A DNA stretch of 64,000 nt from assembly GCA_902764825.1 (NCBI GenBank), contig CACWXL010000005.1, forward strand, positions 1-64,000, in the 5' to 3' direction. Numbering within the stretch: position 1 is the first letter of the stretch; every line of letters begins with the position of its first letter. Source of the DNA: Oscillospiraceae bacterium (GTDB lineage Bacteria; Bacillota; Clostridia; Saccharofermentanales; Saccharofermentanaceae). Below are positions 1 through 8,252 of the stretch, in pieces. A program made the position numbers and the translations under genes. The notes beneath the pieces were generated by a model that saw only the letters and a list, made by a program, of their open reading frames with translations, had not been told where the DNA came from and ran no database searches.

Positions 1-2
1 AT

Positions 3-941
3 CGCGGAGTTATAGACATAACATTGGAAGAAGACGGCAGATACGTCCTGGTGATCCTTGATGATATGAAATGGGAGCCTGCGACCCGTCAAGAGCACGG
101 CCGTATTCTCCAGGATAAGATCAATGATTATCTTGATTACATCGCGAGTGGACAGGCAGAAGAGGCAAAGCCCGGACTCCGACCCGTAATCCGCATCATT
201 GCAAAATATTCATACAGTAAGTTTTGCATTGATTTTCTTGAACGCGTGCGTGCTTTCATTAAGGGAAAAGATGATATCTGTGATATCGAATGGACGCATT
301 CATCTGAAGACGGTCCGTTTGAAGACGGATTCAGCGATGATTTTGTTTTCGACAAGACGAAAATATATCCAAGAATAAAGAAGAACTGGGCCAATGATCC
401 GCAAAACCAGGTATCATTGATGCCCCCGGATGCATCTGATCCGGATTATCCGGATCAGATGGTAATGATCCGCGTTATGGACAGTTTTATCGGGATGCTT
501 GTTCAAGATATGGGCAGTGTTCTAACCTATATAACTTACGACAAGCTGCCTGACGGGGCAGATGTCATGGAACTGTGGAACAAGGCCTTCGATAATCTCT
601 GCAGAGATATTCATTACAGATGGAGTGAATCAAAAGAGCCCGGCGTTTATGGCATTCTGGCAGGCGGGGATTTCGAAGCGGAAAGCTTATGCCTTGACTA
701 TGTCTGGAAAATTCTCTCGGATGACCTGAACGACGATCTGATCGTGTGCGTCCCCACAAAGGACATCGTTTTATACACGAAATCAAGCGATAAGAAGCTT
801 GTGAAAAAGATTCTGAAGATGGCTTCAGACATGTTTGAAAGCAATCGGGAAGAAACACCGCATCTCTTGTTTTGCAAAGATGTTTTTGTTTACAACAGGA
901 TAAGCGGGCATCTGGAGATCAGTACGAAATACAGTTTTTGA
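3..941 (+). CDS. Hypothetical protein, DUF6572-like plus DUF1444-like, 5' partial
   Basis: The reading frame is open to the left edge, so the gene probably begins outside the window; a TTG at 24 is the only start-like codon near the edge and has no convincing ribosome site. The first 100 visible residues (VLVILDDMKWEP, a long helix, then a strand with IRIIAKY) resemble the DUF6572 family. The last 170 residues, with an AGGDFEAESLCLDYVW segment followed by a VCVPTKDIVLYT strand, resemble DUF1444 (UPF0354) proteins. Neither family has a firm biochemical function. No signal peptide or membrane segment is visible, so it is probably cytosolic. The next gene starts 47 bases downstream. The family calls are from memory of motif patterns and are moderate in certainty; the partial status is directly visible. 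Confidence 0.6.
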   Translation, partial: RGVIDITLEEDGRYVLVILDDMKWEPATRQEHGRILQDKINDYLDYIASGQAEEAKPGLRPVIRIIAKYSYSKFCIDFLERVRAFIKGKDDICDIEWTHSSEDGPFEDGFSDDFVFDKTKIYPRIKKNWANDPQNQVSLMPPDASDPDYPDQMVMIRVMDSFIGMLVQDMGSVLTYITYDKLPDGADVMELWNKAFDNLCRDIHYRWSESKEPGVYGILAGGDFEAESLCLDYVWKILSDDLNDDLIVCVPTKDIVLYTKSSDKKLVKKILKMASDMFESNREETPHLLFCKDVFVYNRISGHLEISTKYSF

Positions 942-988
942 TACGAAGTTTTAAATAATATAATTAGCAGCAGAAAGGACTAGACATA

Positions 989-1528
989 ATGCCTTATAAC
1001 TATTCATATCAGCTTGATCCTAATCCCAATCTGGTTTCTTTGGATAAGGTTAAGTTTGATCCTGTTACCGAAGAACATAGAAGCCGCATCGAAGCGGAAA
1101 CGCAGCTCTTCCGGCAAAAGCGGCGGAAGGACCTGATAAGATCCATAGTCTTTTTCGTGATATCCTTGCTGCTCATTGTTCTAGGTGTGATCTTATGGCT
1201 CAAAGTATCGGTCATCCTTCTGTTTCTTCCGGTGTTTATAGCGATACCTTTCCTTATCCTTGCAATAATCTCGTTGATTTCATGCGTGGGATTTAAGGTC
1301 ACAGGCATAAAGGAATGCCGGGTCACTCACCTGGAGACCCATAAGTATTATACGGACAATGCCTATGATCTGCCTGTGGAAAGGAGCACTGACCGGGTTA
1401 CAGTCAGGATAGAAGACACCGGTGAAGAGGTCTCCGTCGTGACTGATGCTTATACCCAGATGCACTGCATTGAGGGCAAGAAGGTCTGGCTTCTCAAAAC
1501 ATCCAAAGGAACGATGATCTCTTTCTGA
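989..1528 (+). CDS. Small two-span membrane protein, unknown function
   Basis: I do not recognise a family. The 179-residue protein has a polar N-terminal 50 residues, a hydrophobic hairpin of two membrane spans at about residues 52-105 (IVFFVISLLLIVLGVILWL and the following ILLFLPVFIAIPFLIL stretch), then a C-terminal soluble domain rich in beta-strand-like sequence (TDRVTVRIEDTGEEVSVVT). An AAAGGA ribosome site lies about 11 bases before the ATG. A TATAAT-like box at 959-964 could give it a promoter of its own, but no good -35 box is seen. The next gene, also a membrane protein, starts 38 bases downstream in the same direction, so the two are probably cotranscribed. Confidence 0.6.
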   Translation: MPYNYSYQLDPNPNLVSLDKVKFDPVTEEHRSRIEAETQLFRQKRRKDLIRSIVFFVISLLLIVLGVILWLKVSVILLFLPVFIAIPFLILAIISLISCVGFKVTGIKECRVTHLETHKYYTDNAYDLPVERSTDRVTVRIEDTGEEVSVVTDAYTQMHCIEGKKVWLLKTSKGTMISF

Positions 1529-1566
1529 ACGATAATATATTATGTGTTTTTTGAACGGAGGAACAG

Positions 1567-2379
1567 ATGCGCGCAACTCCCATGTTTAAACTTCTAGGTC
1601 AGATGTGGATCCTGGTGCCATGTACGATCTATGTGATCGCATATGGGATATGCAACAGAGAGTTCCCCGGCCTGGACCCGATAAATGCCACCGTTTACTT
1701 ATTGGGAGGAATTTTGCTTATTCCGAGCTATATACAGGCTCCCAGGACGTATGCACTGTCGGAAATCCGCCGTTACGGCGCATCCGAAATGCCTGTATTC
1801 AGCAAAAATTATACCTATAAAAGAGACGGCAGCAATTTTACCTGGGCCGGCATCGACGAGAAGAGTTACCGCATAGCATTTTCCGCTTCGGAACAGGGCA
1901 CGAAAAACGGACAGGAAGTCTTAAAGGTCATTAAGAGCAAACCGAGGATCATATGGCTTCAACCGGGTGTGTGGCTTGCTATATATACTGCTATCCTCGT
2001 TCTGAATATCTTTTTAGATAATGCCGTATCTTCGCTTTTCGCCGGCATGGGTGCCGGTACAGGAATTACCTTGTTAAGAGGAATCGTATTCTATACACCG
2101 TGTGTTTTGGCTTTAGCATGTCCGGTCTTAAGTTTTATCTTCGTCATTGTCAGGGACAACATCCTCTATGAATGCGCCGTAAATTTGGCAAAAGAGATCG
2201 AGGCAGATCTGATTGCAAATGCAGGCTCTCCCATGAAGTGTTACCGCAACGTCTGTCCTAAATGCGGTGTCGTCTCTACAGCATCACTTAAGCACTGCAA
2301 CAACTGCGGAACATCTCTTGAAGTTTTGGATAGCACCATGGGCCTGGGCACATTAGAATTTTATAGAGACGACGATTAG
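1567..2379 (+). CDS. Membrane protein with C-terminal zinc ribbon
   Basis: A 270-residue protein preceded by a clear GGAGG ribosome site. It has two N-terminal membrane spans (residues about 8-55), a soluble stretch of about 70 residues, two or three more spans around residues 135-200 (WLAIYTAILVLNIFL; GIVFYTPCVLALACPVL), and a C-terminal zinc ribbon of CPKCG...CNNCG type at about residues 235-254. The four cysteines in two CxxC knuckles are directly visible; zinc binding is inferred. The function is unknown. It sits in a plus-strand pair with the preceding membrane protein and converges on the S41 protease gene, whose stop codon lies 30 bases away on the other strand. Confidence 0.6.
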   Translation: MRATPMFKLLGQMWILVPCTIYVIAYGICNREFPGLDPINATVYLLGGILLIPSYIQAPRTYALSEIRRYGASEMPVFSKNYTYKRDGSNFTWAGIDEKSYRIAFSASEQGTKNGQEVLKVIKSKPRIIWLQPGVWLAIYTAILVLNIFLDNAVSSLFAGMGAGTGITLLRGIVFYTPCVLALACPVLSFIFVIVRDNILYECAVNLAKEIEADLIANAGSPMKCYRNVCPKCGVVSTASLKHCNNCGTSLEVLDSTMGLGTLEFYRDDD

Positions 2380-2408
2380 TTCTCTGATTTAACTGCCTAA
2401 GGATTCCC

Positions 2409-4157
2409 TCAGGCATTTGATCTGAGATACTGCATAGCCCAGTTCAGCTCATAGTCTTCCTTGTCACGGAAGATCTTCATTGCCGCATCGTAATCTAAGG
2501 GAATGCGGACATCAACAGGGTTGCGGCTGACGCAGTCTTTGCGTGTATCAATGTTGGGATTACCATTGCCGTCAAGCACGGGACCGACAGGAAATCCTAC
2601 ATAGATATGTCCGCCCGTAAGAGCGCTGATGCCGCCTGTTTCCTGGTTGCAGCCGTAGGAGTCTGTAAGTCCTGCAACTGTGACATTAGGCATCATGGAA
2701 AGATAGAGCGTAGCTCCGTCGCCTGCACTGAGGCACCCGTAATTCGTGAGTACCAGGACCTTCAGATCAGCAAACTCGCCGTCACCTTTAATGCCATGTG
2801 TTGAAGTGCTCTTAAAGACGCCGTTCTTGCGTACACCTACGGCGTAATGATCCATATCCTCTGTTGAAAACAGGTCGCAAAGAGCATTGGCGATCTCGTC
2901 GTAACCGCCCTGATTATTACGGATATCTATGATGAGGTATTCCATTCCCTGTGCCTTGAGTCCACGAAGTTTCTCACGGAACATCTCTCTTGCCTTTGCA
3001 TGATTACCGGTCATGTATCCGATGAAGATATCGTAAAGGTCGTCGCCTGATGATTCAGCGGTAATCCTGAGATAGCCGCACTTGTCGTCCAGCATCTTCG
3101 TGCTGAAATTCTCAGCAAGAATAGAATCGTATTCATTCTCAGCGCCAAGCTTTTCGAAGTGCCTGTATAATCTGAATGCTTCAAGCTGGGTGTGCGGATC
3201 GCCGAGATCCTTAAGTGTTACCGTCTGTTCTGTGCCGTTGCTGTCAAGGAATGAGACCTCGATCGTGTCGCCTCCGACGCCCGAAAGCACGATTGCAGCG
3301 ATACGCTCAGCGTTTTCCTTAACGGACATACCGAGATTCGGAACTTCCTCCGCACAGGCCGTCAGAATATCCTTGCCGTTCCATTTTGTAATAACAGTAC
3401 CGTCCTTAATGCCCAGCTTCTGTACATCAGCGGTAGTGCAGACAGCGATTACATCACCGTTATCGAGCTGAACCATTGCAAGACCGTATTCACGGGGCTT
3501 ATATGACACTGTATAAGATATGCATCCTTCGATCCTGGCTTTATCATCTGTTACTACATGGACATGACCGTCGTGAAGCTCAGCGCAGAACATCATGACG
3601 GCATCTGTGAATTTCTCCTCATCCTGTTCCTGTTCCGCTTCTGTCACCATAGGCATGTATTTTGCTTCAAGCGCTGCAAAGTCTACTTCTTTCCATTCCT
3701 TAAGAACATAATGCTTGTCCATATCCTGAACCATTGAATGGAATGATTCGGTGTAGCTCTCTTTAGTATGATTGAAATAGTCCGGAGACATGCCGATATT
3801 GTAGAAACCCATTACACATGTCACAAGTCCTGCAAGCACCGCTGTGATCTTATATCCGATCTTGCGCTTTGCAAAAGGTATTGGCAGGAGCGCGAAAAGT
3901 GCGACTGCATAAAGCGGAAAGAACCCTACAACAAACAAGGGAAATCCCACCAGATAAATAATCGCATGAACTGCGGCGATGACAGCCGGCAGAAAGCAAA
4001 GCCCGCGCCACAGGCGGATCTTCTTTTTATCGCCCTTCCACTTGTGGTGGAGAACTGCGAGCACGATCATGATTATAACGACCGCACCAAACCATATGAG
4101 CTGCTCTTTATTAGATACGGAGATCCTGTGCCAAAGTGTGCCGAAAAAGGTATTCAT
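2409..4157 (-). CDS. Membrane-bound S41-family (C-terminal processing type) peptidase
   Basis: The 582-residue protein starts at an ATG with GGAGGG seven bases upstream; a TTG 15 bases further out is unlikely. Residues 1-130 hold about four membrane spans, so the protein is anchored. A PDZ-like segment around 225-300 (KLGIKDGTVITKWNGKDIL) precedes the S41 core: LIIDIRNNQGG, then TNYGCLSAGDG with Ser477 in the nucleophile position, and a TDSYGCNQETGG stretch. In the family this domain cleaves exposed or misfolded protein tails outside the membrane using Ser and often Lys; I cannot place an obvious catalytic Lys, so the exact mechanism is open. The gene stands alone, convergent with the zinc-ribbon membrane protein gene. 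The substrate is unknown. Confidence 0.75.
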   Translation of the reverse strand: MNTFFGTLWHRISVSNKEQLIWFGAVVIIMIVLAVLHHKWKGDKKKIRLWRGLCFLPAVIAAVHAIIYLVGFPLFVVGFFPLYAVALFALLPIPFAKRKIGYKITAVLAGLVTCVMGFYNIGMSPDYFNHTKESYTESFHSMVQDMDKHYVLKEWKEVDFAALEAKYMPMVTEAEQEQDEEKFTDAVMMFCAELHDGHVHVVTDDKARIEGCISYTVSYKPREYGLAMVQLDNGDVIAVCTTADVQKLGIKDGTVITKWNGKDILTACAEEVPNLGMSVKENAERIAAIVLSGVGGDTIEVSFLDSNGTEQTVTLKDLGDPHTQLEAFRLYRHFEKLGAENEYDSILAENFSTKMLDDKCGYLRITAESSGDDLYDIFIGYMTGNHAKAREMFREKLRGLKAQGMEYLIIDIRNNQGGYDEIANALCDLFSTEDMDHYAVGVRKNGVFKSTSTHGIKGDGEFADLKVLVLTNYGCLSAGDGATLYLSMMPNVTVAGLTDSYGCNQETGGISALTGGHIYVGFPVGPVLDGNGNPNIDTRKDCVSRNPVDVRIPLDYDAAMKIFRDKEDYELNWAMQYLRSNA

Positions 4158-4212
4158 GTATAGACCCTCCAAATTTCTTATTCATGTGTTAGACGGAGGA
4201 AGATCAATTTCG

Positions 4213-4368
4213 TTACAAGAATTCTTCCGGGCGGCAAAAAAAGTTGCAGTCCTTGAAATTGATACCCTTGGCCCTGTCGGAATACACTCCTCCCATACTG
4301 CACTCATATATCTCGGTATTTATGACGTCTAAATCAGAACAATCCCAATACTCGATGCCCCATTTTTG
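4213..4368 (-). pseudogene. Possible decayed gene fragment
   Basis: The interval 4158-4473 (about 316 bases) has no intact gene. On the minus strand one frame reads about 51 plausible codons (KWGIEYWDCSDLDVINTEI, then a further Cys- and Phe-containing stretch) to a TAA at 4213-4215, with no acceptable start or ribosome site. Upstream of it the neighbouring frame looks more protein-like (KKAALQLFQAKMG), as if a frameshift separates the pieces. This may be the tail of a decayed gene. The same interval also holds a TATAAT box at 4447-4452 that may serve the next plus-strand gene. The evidence is coding-like composition only, so this is a weak call. Confidence 0.22.
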
Positions 4369-4473
4369 CCTGAAAGAGCTGCAGGGCCGCCTTCTTTGAT
4401 GTTTTATAAAAGACCAACTCCGCGGACTGTTTAATTGATTGGATGATATAATTATCTTGTCAGAGGGAAAGAT

Positions 4474-4941
4474 ATGAATAAGAAACTGCCGGAATGGTTT
4501 GGTAAGAAAAGAATAGTCAATACATGTTTTGATAATACCTCCACGGAAATAATCAAGTGGGAAGTATTACCTGTTAATAACGGGCAGCATATAAAAGTCC
4601 GCTTTTTGAAGGCCGATTCCGAAAACCGTCAGGGGATCGTTGCAGCAATATACGCCGGAGACGGAACGCTGAGTGTTAATGGTGTGACAGGACGATTTTT
4701 CGAATTGTGGGCAGATGAGTGTCCTCCCGAATTTGAGATCGTATGTAATTCCGCTGAAGGATTTCTAAGTGTTTATAATATTTTTGAAGAGAACAGCTGG
4801 AGCGGGAAAAGAAAAGTCTCGCAAATGGACTTTAGCGGAATGATTCTTGAAAAGAATGGCAACAAATATAAATATTGTTGTAACAATGCAAAACTAAATC
4901 AGGACTTCGACAAACTGATATTTGAAATTGAATTGCTATGA
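4474..4941 (+). CDS. Hypothetical 155-residue protein
   Basis: I do not recognise a family. The protein is soluble, with no signal peptide or membrane segment, and is rich in aromatic residues and alternating beta-strand-like segments (GQHIKVRFLKAD; GTLSVNGVTGRFFELW). A GAGGGA ribosome site is placed about 6 bases before the ATG, and TATAAT at 4447-4452 is a plausible -10 box. It stands as a single gene; its stop codon overlaps the stop of the small minus-strand gene that ends at 4936. It could be a small effector or immunity-type protein, but nothing in the sequence establishes that. Confidence 0.5.
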   Translation: MNKKLPEWFGKKRIVNTCFDNTSTEIIKWEVLPVNNGQHIKVRFLKADSENRQGIVAAIYAGDGTLSVNGVTGRFFELWADECPPEFEIVCNSAEGFLSVYNIFEENSWSGKRKVSQMDFSGMILEKNGNKYKYCCNNAKLNQDFDKLIFEIELL

Positions 4942-5100
4942 TAATCCTCTGTCAGGCTTTCCCTGGTTTAACCTTTCAGTAAAACAGAAGCCCGGAAGCG
5001 TAAAGAGAACATGACTGTTGAACATGATCACGCCAAAGGTGCCAAGCATGGCGCCGGCAAATCCCGTTATCAGGAACAACCACTCACGCTTTAGATTCAT
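4936..5100 (-). CDS. Small single-span membrane protein at the end of the glycosylation operon
   Basis: A 54-codon frame starts at ATG 5100, eight bases after the GtrA stop codon, and ends at TAG 4936-4938. It encodes a basic start (MNLKREW), one hydrophobic segment of about 20 residues (LFLITGFAGAMLGTFGVIMF) and a short polar tail. The ribosome site is weak (AAGAAG), which fits translational coupling to the gene before it. It is too short to assign to a family and may be an accessory subunit of the GtrA-type transporter or a degenerate remnant. Its last three codons overlap the 3' end of the convergent 155-residue gene. Confidence 0.45.
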   Translation of the reverse strand: MNLKREWLFLITGFAGAMLGTFGVIMFNSHVLFTLPGFCFTERLNQGKPDRGLS

Positions 5101-5108
5101 GTTTCTTC

Positions 5109-5582
5109 TTATTGATCTTTTCCGTTCTCTGCCTTGGGCTGTTCAGGCTTCTGCCTGTATATCCAGAGTTTTCTCGCTAAGTAATTCCAGATGAATACGA
5201 TGCCTGTAGCAATTATCTTGGCCAATGTCTTCAGGAATTCCGTCTTCATTCCGATAACGGTTACAAAGAGGAACATCAGTCCGAGGTTTGCCAGAAGTCC
5301 AATGCCGCTTACGCCGAATACCTGGATAAATTCCTTGCCCTTCTTCTTTCCCAGCTTGGAATTCTTAAATGTGAATGTCCTTCCGAGGAACCAGTTGGTC
5401 GTCGTGGAAAAGACAAACGCGAGAGCCGTAGCCGGAAGATACGGCATGTTCAATAATCTTCCGAGAAGGAAGAATGAGATCCACTCAACGAGAGCGGATA
5501 CTCCTCCGACAATAAAATAGGATATAAACTGCTTGATCTCCGCTCCCGTCAGATATGAGAGCAAACCCTTCTTCTCACTCAT
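5109..5582 (-). CDS. GtrA family membrane protein
   Basis: A 157-residue protein with four membrane spans (about residues 14-35, 43-62, 80-103 and 113-135) and the GtrA-family start (IKQFISYFIVGGVSALVEW). GtrA proteins are thought to move undecaprenyl-phosphate-linked sugars across the membrane for glycosylation of surface polymers. The ATG at 5582 lies next to the stop of the preceding gene (TGATTATG), implying translational coupling; a GTG two codons upstream is less likely. It is the fourth gene of a minus-strand set with a GT-C transferase, a polyprenol-phosphate GT2 and a sugar-activation fusion, a context that strongly supports the flippase role. The C-terminal 20 residues are polar (KPEQPKAENG). 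Confidence 0.85.
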   Translation of the reverse strand: MSEKKGLLSYLTGAEIKQFISYFIVGGVSALVEWISFFLLGRLLNMPYLPATALAFVFSTTTNWFLGRTFTFKNSKLGKKKGKEFIQVFGVSGIGLLANLGLMFLFVTVIGMKTEFLKTLAKIIATGIVFIWNYLARKLWIYRQKPEQPKAENGKDQ

Positions 5583-5584
5583 AA

Positions 5585-7534
5585 TCACTCATTGTCCTGC
5601 TGTGAATAACGCCACATGGTCTCACGGTAAGCATCCGGAAGACCGATGTCGAATGATTCCCCGTCAGGAACGAATCCGAAGAGGCCGTTGTTCTCACGGA
5701 TAGTATCGAGAGCTGATGTAAGGCCGAATTCTTTGCCTTCGGAAGGCTTTCCTACTACCTTGATCTGCCTTTCGAGCTCATCGAAGACTTCGGGAGTCAG
5801 TACATACTGGCCGAAAGTGGCATAGTACTTCCTCTCTCCTCTTGCATTGTCGATGCCAAGATATTCTTCGGCATAATCGTCCGTCGGCTTCTCGACCATA
5901 CGGTCAGCCTTAAGGATCGTTTCTTCCTTATTGTTCCAGCAGCCGTGGACGATTCCGTAATGAACGACACGGCTCAAAGGTATCTCGGTAATGCTGACAA
6001 GCGCGCCGCCGCACTCTTTGTATGCGTCGATAACCTGCTTGCAGCAGTTGACTGCGGTATTCGATCTATAGAGGAAATCGCCCAGGAGCAGTAATGCGGG
6101 CTCGCCGTCCGTAAATCTTTTCGCGAGCCATACGGCATGACCGAATCCCAGTCTCTCACGCTGATATACATAGGTAATGTGGTGACGGAGATTTGAGATG
6201 AGATCCTCGTATTTTCTTTTGCTGTCAGGGAGCTTCTCCTGCTGTTCTTCCGGCAGGGGCTCGAAAAATCTGTCGAAGTCCGGCTGTTCGTCTTCGCCTA
6301 TGATAAGGCAGATATCTTCGATCCCGGCTTCCATGAGCTGCTCGAGCATTATCAGCAGCGCGGGCTTTAATACTCCGTCCCTGTCAAGGACAGGCATCAT
6401 GCACTTAGGCATGCATTTTGTTGCCGGGAATACACGGGTGCCGAATCCCGCAAGAGGAATGATAGCTTTTCTTACGGTCTGGCCGGGCTTTAAGGTCAGA
6501 AGGAATGAGGGCATGCCCTTCTCGTTTTTCAGATATTCCTGAAGCTTTTTGGCAGACTTTTCATCCTTTGCGAGGAACTGGACTGTTCCGTCTCCCTGTG
6601 AACCGACGCCTTTGCCGCCCCATGTCAATTCGCTGATATAAGGATCTTTCAGTACGGAATGAAGGACCGGGGCTTCCAGTTCAGAGCACATCGGTGCCAC
6701 CTTCTCATCGAATAAAGCCTGGGCTTCCTTCATGAGCCTGCCTAACCCTTCAGCATCACCCTTTATGAGCAGATCCTTGGCTTTGCTTACGATCTCTGTA
6801 TTGTCGCGGCCAAGCGCTTCCTGGACCTTCTTCTCGGCATCGGTATTGGCGAAAGGATATGCTTTACCGAGATCTGCGAGGATCTTGATCGTGTCCTTTG
6901 AAGCCATAAGATTGGCGATTACCCAGTGGAAGGTAGAACCGACGCGGATAGGCTTCGAATCGATCTCAACGCCGTCGAATTCCATCTGAACAGGCTTAAC
7001 GCCGTAAGCGCAGGCCTGGTCCAGACGTCCGCATCTGGAAGGCGTACGCTGCTCACCGCGGAAAGCGGCCTGCATCTCGCCCTTAATGTTCATCCTGAGC
7101 AGATAGAGCTGGTTAAAAGCGCGTGCGACGAGCACGCAGATCGCTGCAGAGGATGAGAGTCCGCTCTTAATGGGAAGGTCACGCTTCTCGATCGTGATCT
7201 TCACACCGCCGACTCTGTAATTATCGTTGATATATGAAGCGACGCCGGCAACATATGAGAAATATCCGCCCTGCTGCGCAACTTCAAGGAGCTTGGAAGA
7301 ATCCATCTCGCATTCCCAGGATTCTTTCTCCGGGAAATCGGGAGATGTTGTAATTATGAACCTGTCGGCTTTCTCAGCCGTGGCATATATGCCCTGCTCG
7401 ACGCCTGATACGATCGCCTGGCCCTTCTCGATATCCGAATTTACCGTACGGTACATTCCGGCCCAGTCAGAATGCTCTCCGAAGAGGCATAAACGGCCGG
7501 GGACAAATAAATGGATCTTTTTCTTATCGGACAT
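5585..7534 (-). CDS. Fused GHMP sugar kinase - sugar-1-phosphate nucleotidyltransferase
   Basis: The 649-residue protein joins two enzymes of sugar activation. Residues 1 to about 345 are a galactokinase-like GHMP kinase: GRLCLFGEHSDWAG near the start, the ATP loop GLSSSAA at about 122-128, CGRLDQACAYG, and GVGSQGDG near residue 315. From about residue 357 the protein becomes a GalU-like nucleotidyltransferase with GFGTRVFPATK...PK, followed by LLLLGDFLY as the metal-binding Asp region. The expected reactions are sugar + ATP to sugar-1-phosphate, then + NTP to NDP-sugar; which sugar is unknown. In the known L-fucokinase/GDP-fucose pyrophosphorylase the order is the reverse, so this is a different fusion. 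It sits between the GT2 and GtrA genes and probably supplies their donor sugar. Confidence 0.8.
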   Translation of the reverse strand: MSDKKKIHLFVPGRLCLFGEHSDWAGMYRTVNSDIEKGQAIVSGVEQGIYATAEKADRFIITTSPDFPEKESWECEMDSSKLLEVAQQGGYFSYVAGVASYINDNYRVGGVKITIEKRDLPIKSGLSSSAAICVLVARAFNQLYLLRMNIKGEMQAAFRGEQRTPSRCGRLDQACAYGVKPVQMEFDGVEIDSKPIRVGSTFHWVIANLMASKDTIKILADLGKAYPFANTDAEKKVQEALGRDNTEIVSKAKDLLIKGDAEGLGRLMKEAQALFDEKVAPMCSELEAPVLHSVLKDPYISELTWGGKGVGSQGDGTVQFLAKDEKSAKKLQEYLKNEKGMPSFLLTLKPGQTVRKAIIPLAGFGTRVFPATKCMPKCMMPVLDRDGVLKPALLIMLEQLMEAGIEDICLIIGEDEQPDFDRFFEPLPEEQQEKLPDSKRKYEDLISNLRHHITYVYQRERLGFGHAVWLAKRFTDGEPALLLLGDFLYRSNTAVNCCKQVIDAYKECGGALVSITEIPLSRVVHYGIVHGCWNNKEETILKADRMVEKPTDDYAEEYLGIDNARGERKYYATFGQYVLTPEVFDELERQIKVVGKPSEGKEFGLTSALDTIRENNGLFGFVPDGESFDIGLPDAYRETMWRYSQQDNE

Positions 7535-7562
7535 CTGATCTATTCTCCCGTTAATTTAAGAA

Positions 7563-8252
7563 TCAGCCCTTGCGGTATTTCCAGATGCAGATGATCGCAC
7601 GGACACCGTCTTTGAATCCGATCTTCTTTCCCTCTTCGTTTGTACGGGGATAATAAGAGATCGGCACTTCCTTGACTTTGATGCCCATTTTCGAGATCTT
7701 TGCAGTGATCTCAGGCTCAAAGCCGAAGCGGTTCTCCTTAATGTCAACTGCCTGGATGATCTCACGCTTGAAGCACTTATAGCATGTCTCCATGTCAGTC
7801 AGCTTCAGATGAGTAAAGAGGTTGGAGAGCTTTGTGAGGAACTTGTTTGCCATACGGTTGGCAAGATAACCCTTTGCTGCCTGGTTCAAGAATCTTGAAC
7901 CGTAGCAGACGTCACATTCGCCGTCTATGATGGGCTTGATTACCTTAGGATATTCATTGGGGTCATATTCGAGATCCGCATCCTGAATGATGACGATATC
8001 GCCTGTTGCGTGCTGGAATCCGGTCCTTAACGCGCCGCCTTTTCCCTGGTTTACTTCGTGATGGATGACTTTGCTGACCAGGGGAGCGATCTCCTTATCA
8101 AGGATCTCGCTTGTACCGTCTGTGCTCTTATCGTCAACGACTATGATCTCTTTGTTCTTGACAGGTGCTGCCAATACTTTCTCGACGATCGTATGGATGT
8201 TGTTCTTCTCGTTGTAGCAAGGGATAACTATCGAAAGAGTAATATTATCCAT
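7563..8252 (-). CDS. Family 2 glycosyltransferase, polyprenol-phosphate sugar synthase type
   Basis: A 229-residue GT2 of the dolichol-phosphate-mannose-synthase or GtrB type. It begins [14 protein letters not shown], has VVDDKSTDG and the metal-binding [11 protein letters not shown] motif near residue 88, then YGSRFL. The start chosen is ATG 8252, with GGGAGGAAG seven bases upstream; the longer frame only extends into the preceding gene. It lacks the C-terminal membrane hairpins found in many GtrB proteins, so it is probably peripheral. Enzymes of this type load a sugar from a nucleotide donor onto undecaprenyl phosphate on the cytoplasmic face. The start lies inside the 3' end of the GT-C gene (8-base overlap), indicating coupled translation. 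Confidence 0.85.
   Translation of the reverse strand: MDNITLSIVIPCYNEKNNIHTIVEKVLAAPVKNKEIIVVDDKSTDGTSEILDKEIAPLVSKVIHHEVNQGKGGALRTGFQHATGDIVIIQDADLEYDPNEYPKVIKPIIDGECDVCYGSRFLNQAAKGYLANRMANKFLTKLSNLFTHLKLTDMETCYKCFKREIIQAVDIKENRFGFEPEITAKISKMGIKVKEVPISYYPRTNEEGKKIGFKDGVRAIICIWKYRKG

Noticed and set aside
3979-4332. 117-codon plus-strand frame across the S41 gene start
   Set aside because: It overlaps the protease gene's membrane part on the other strand and has no ribosome site at its start.
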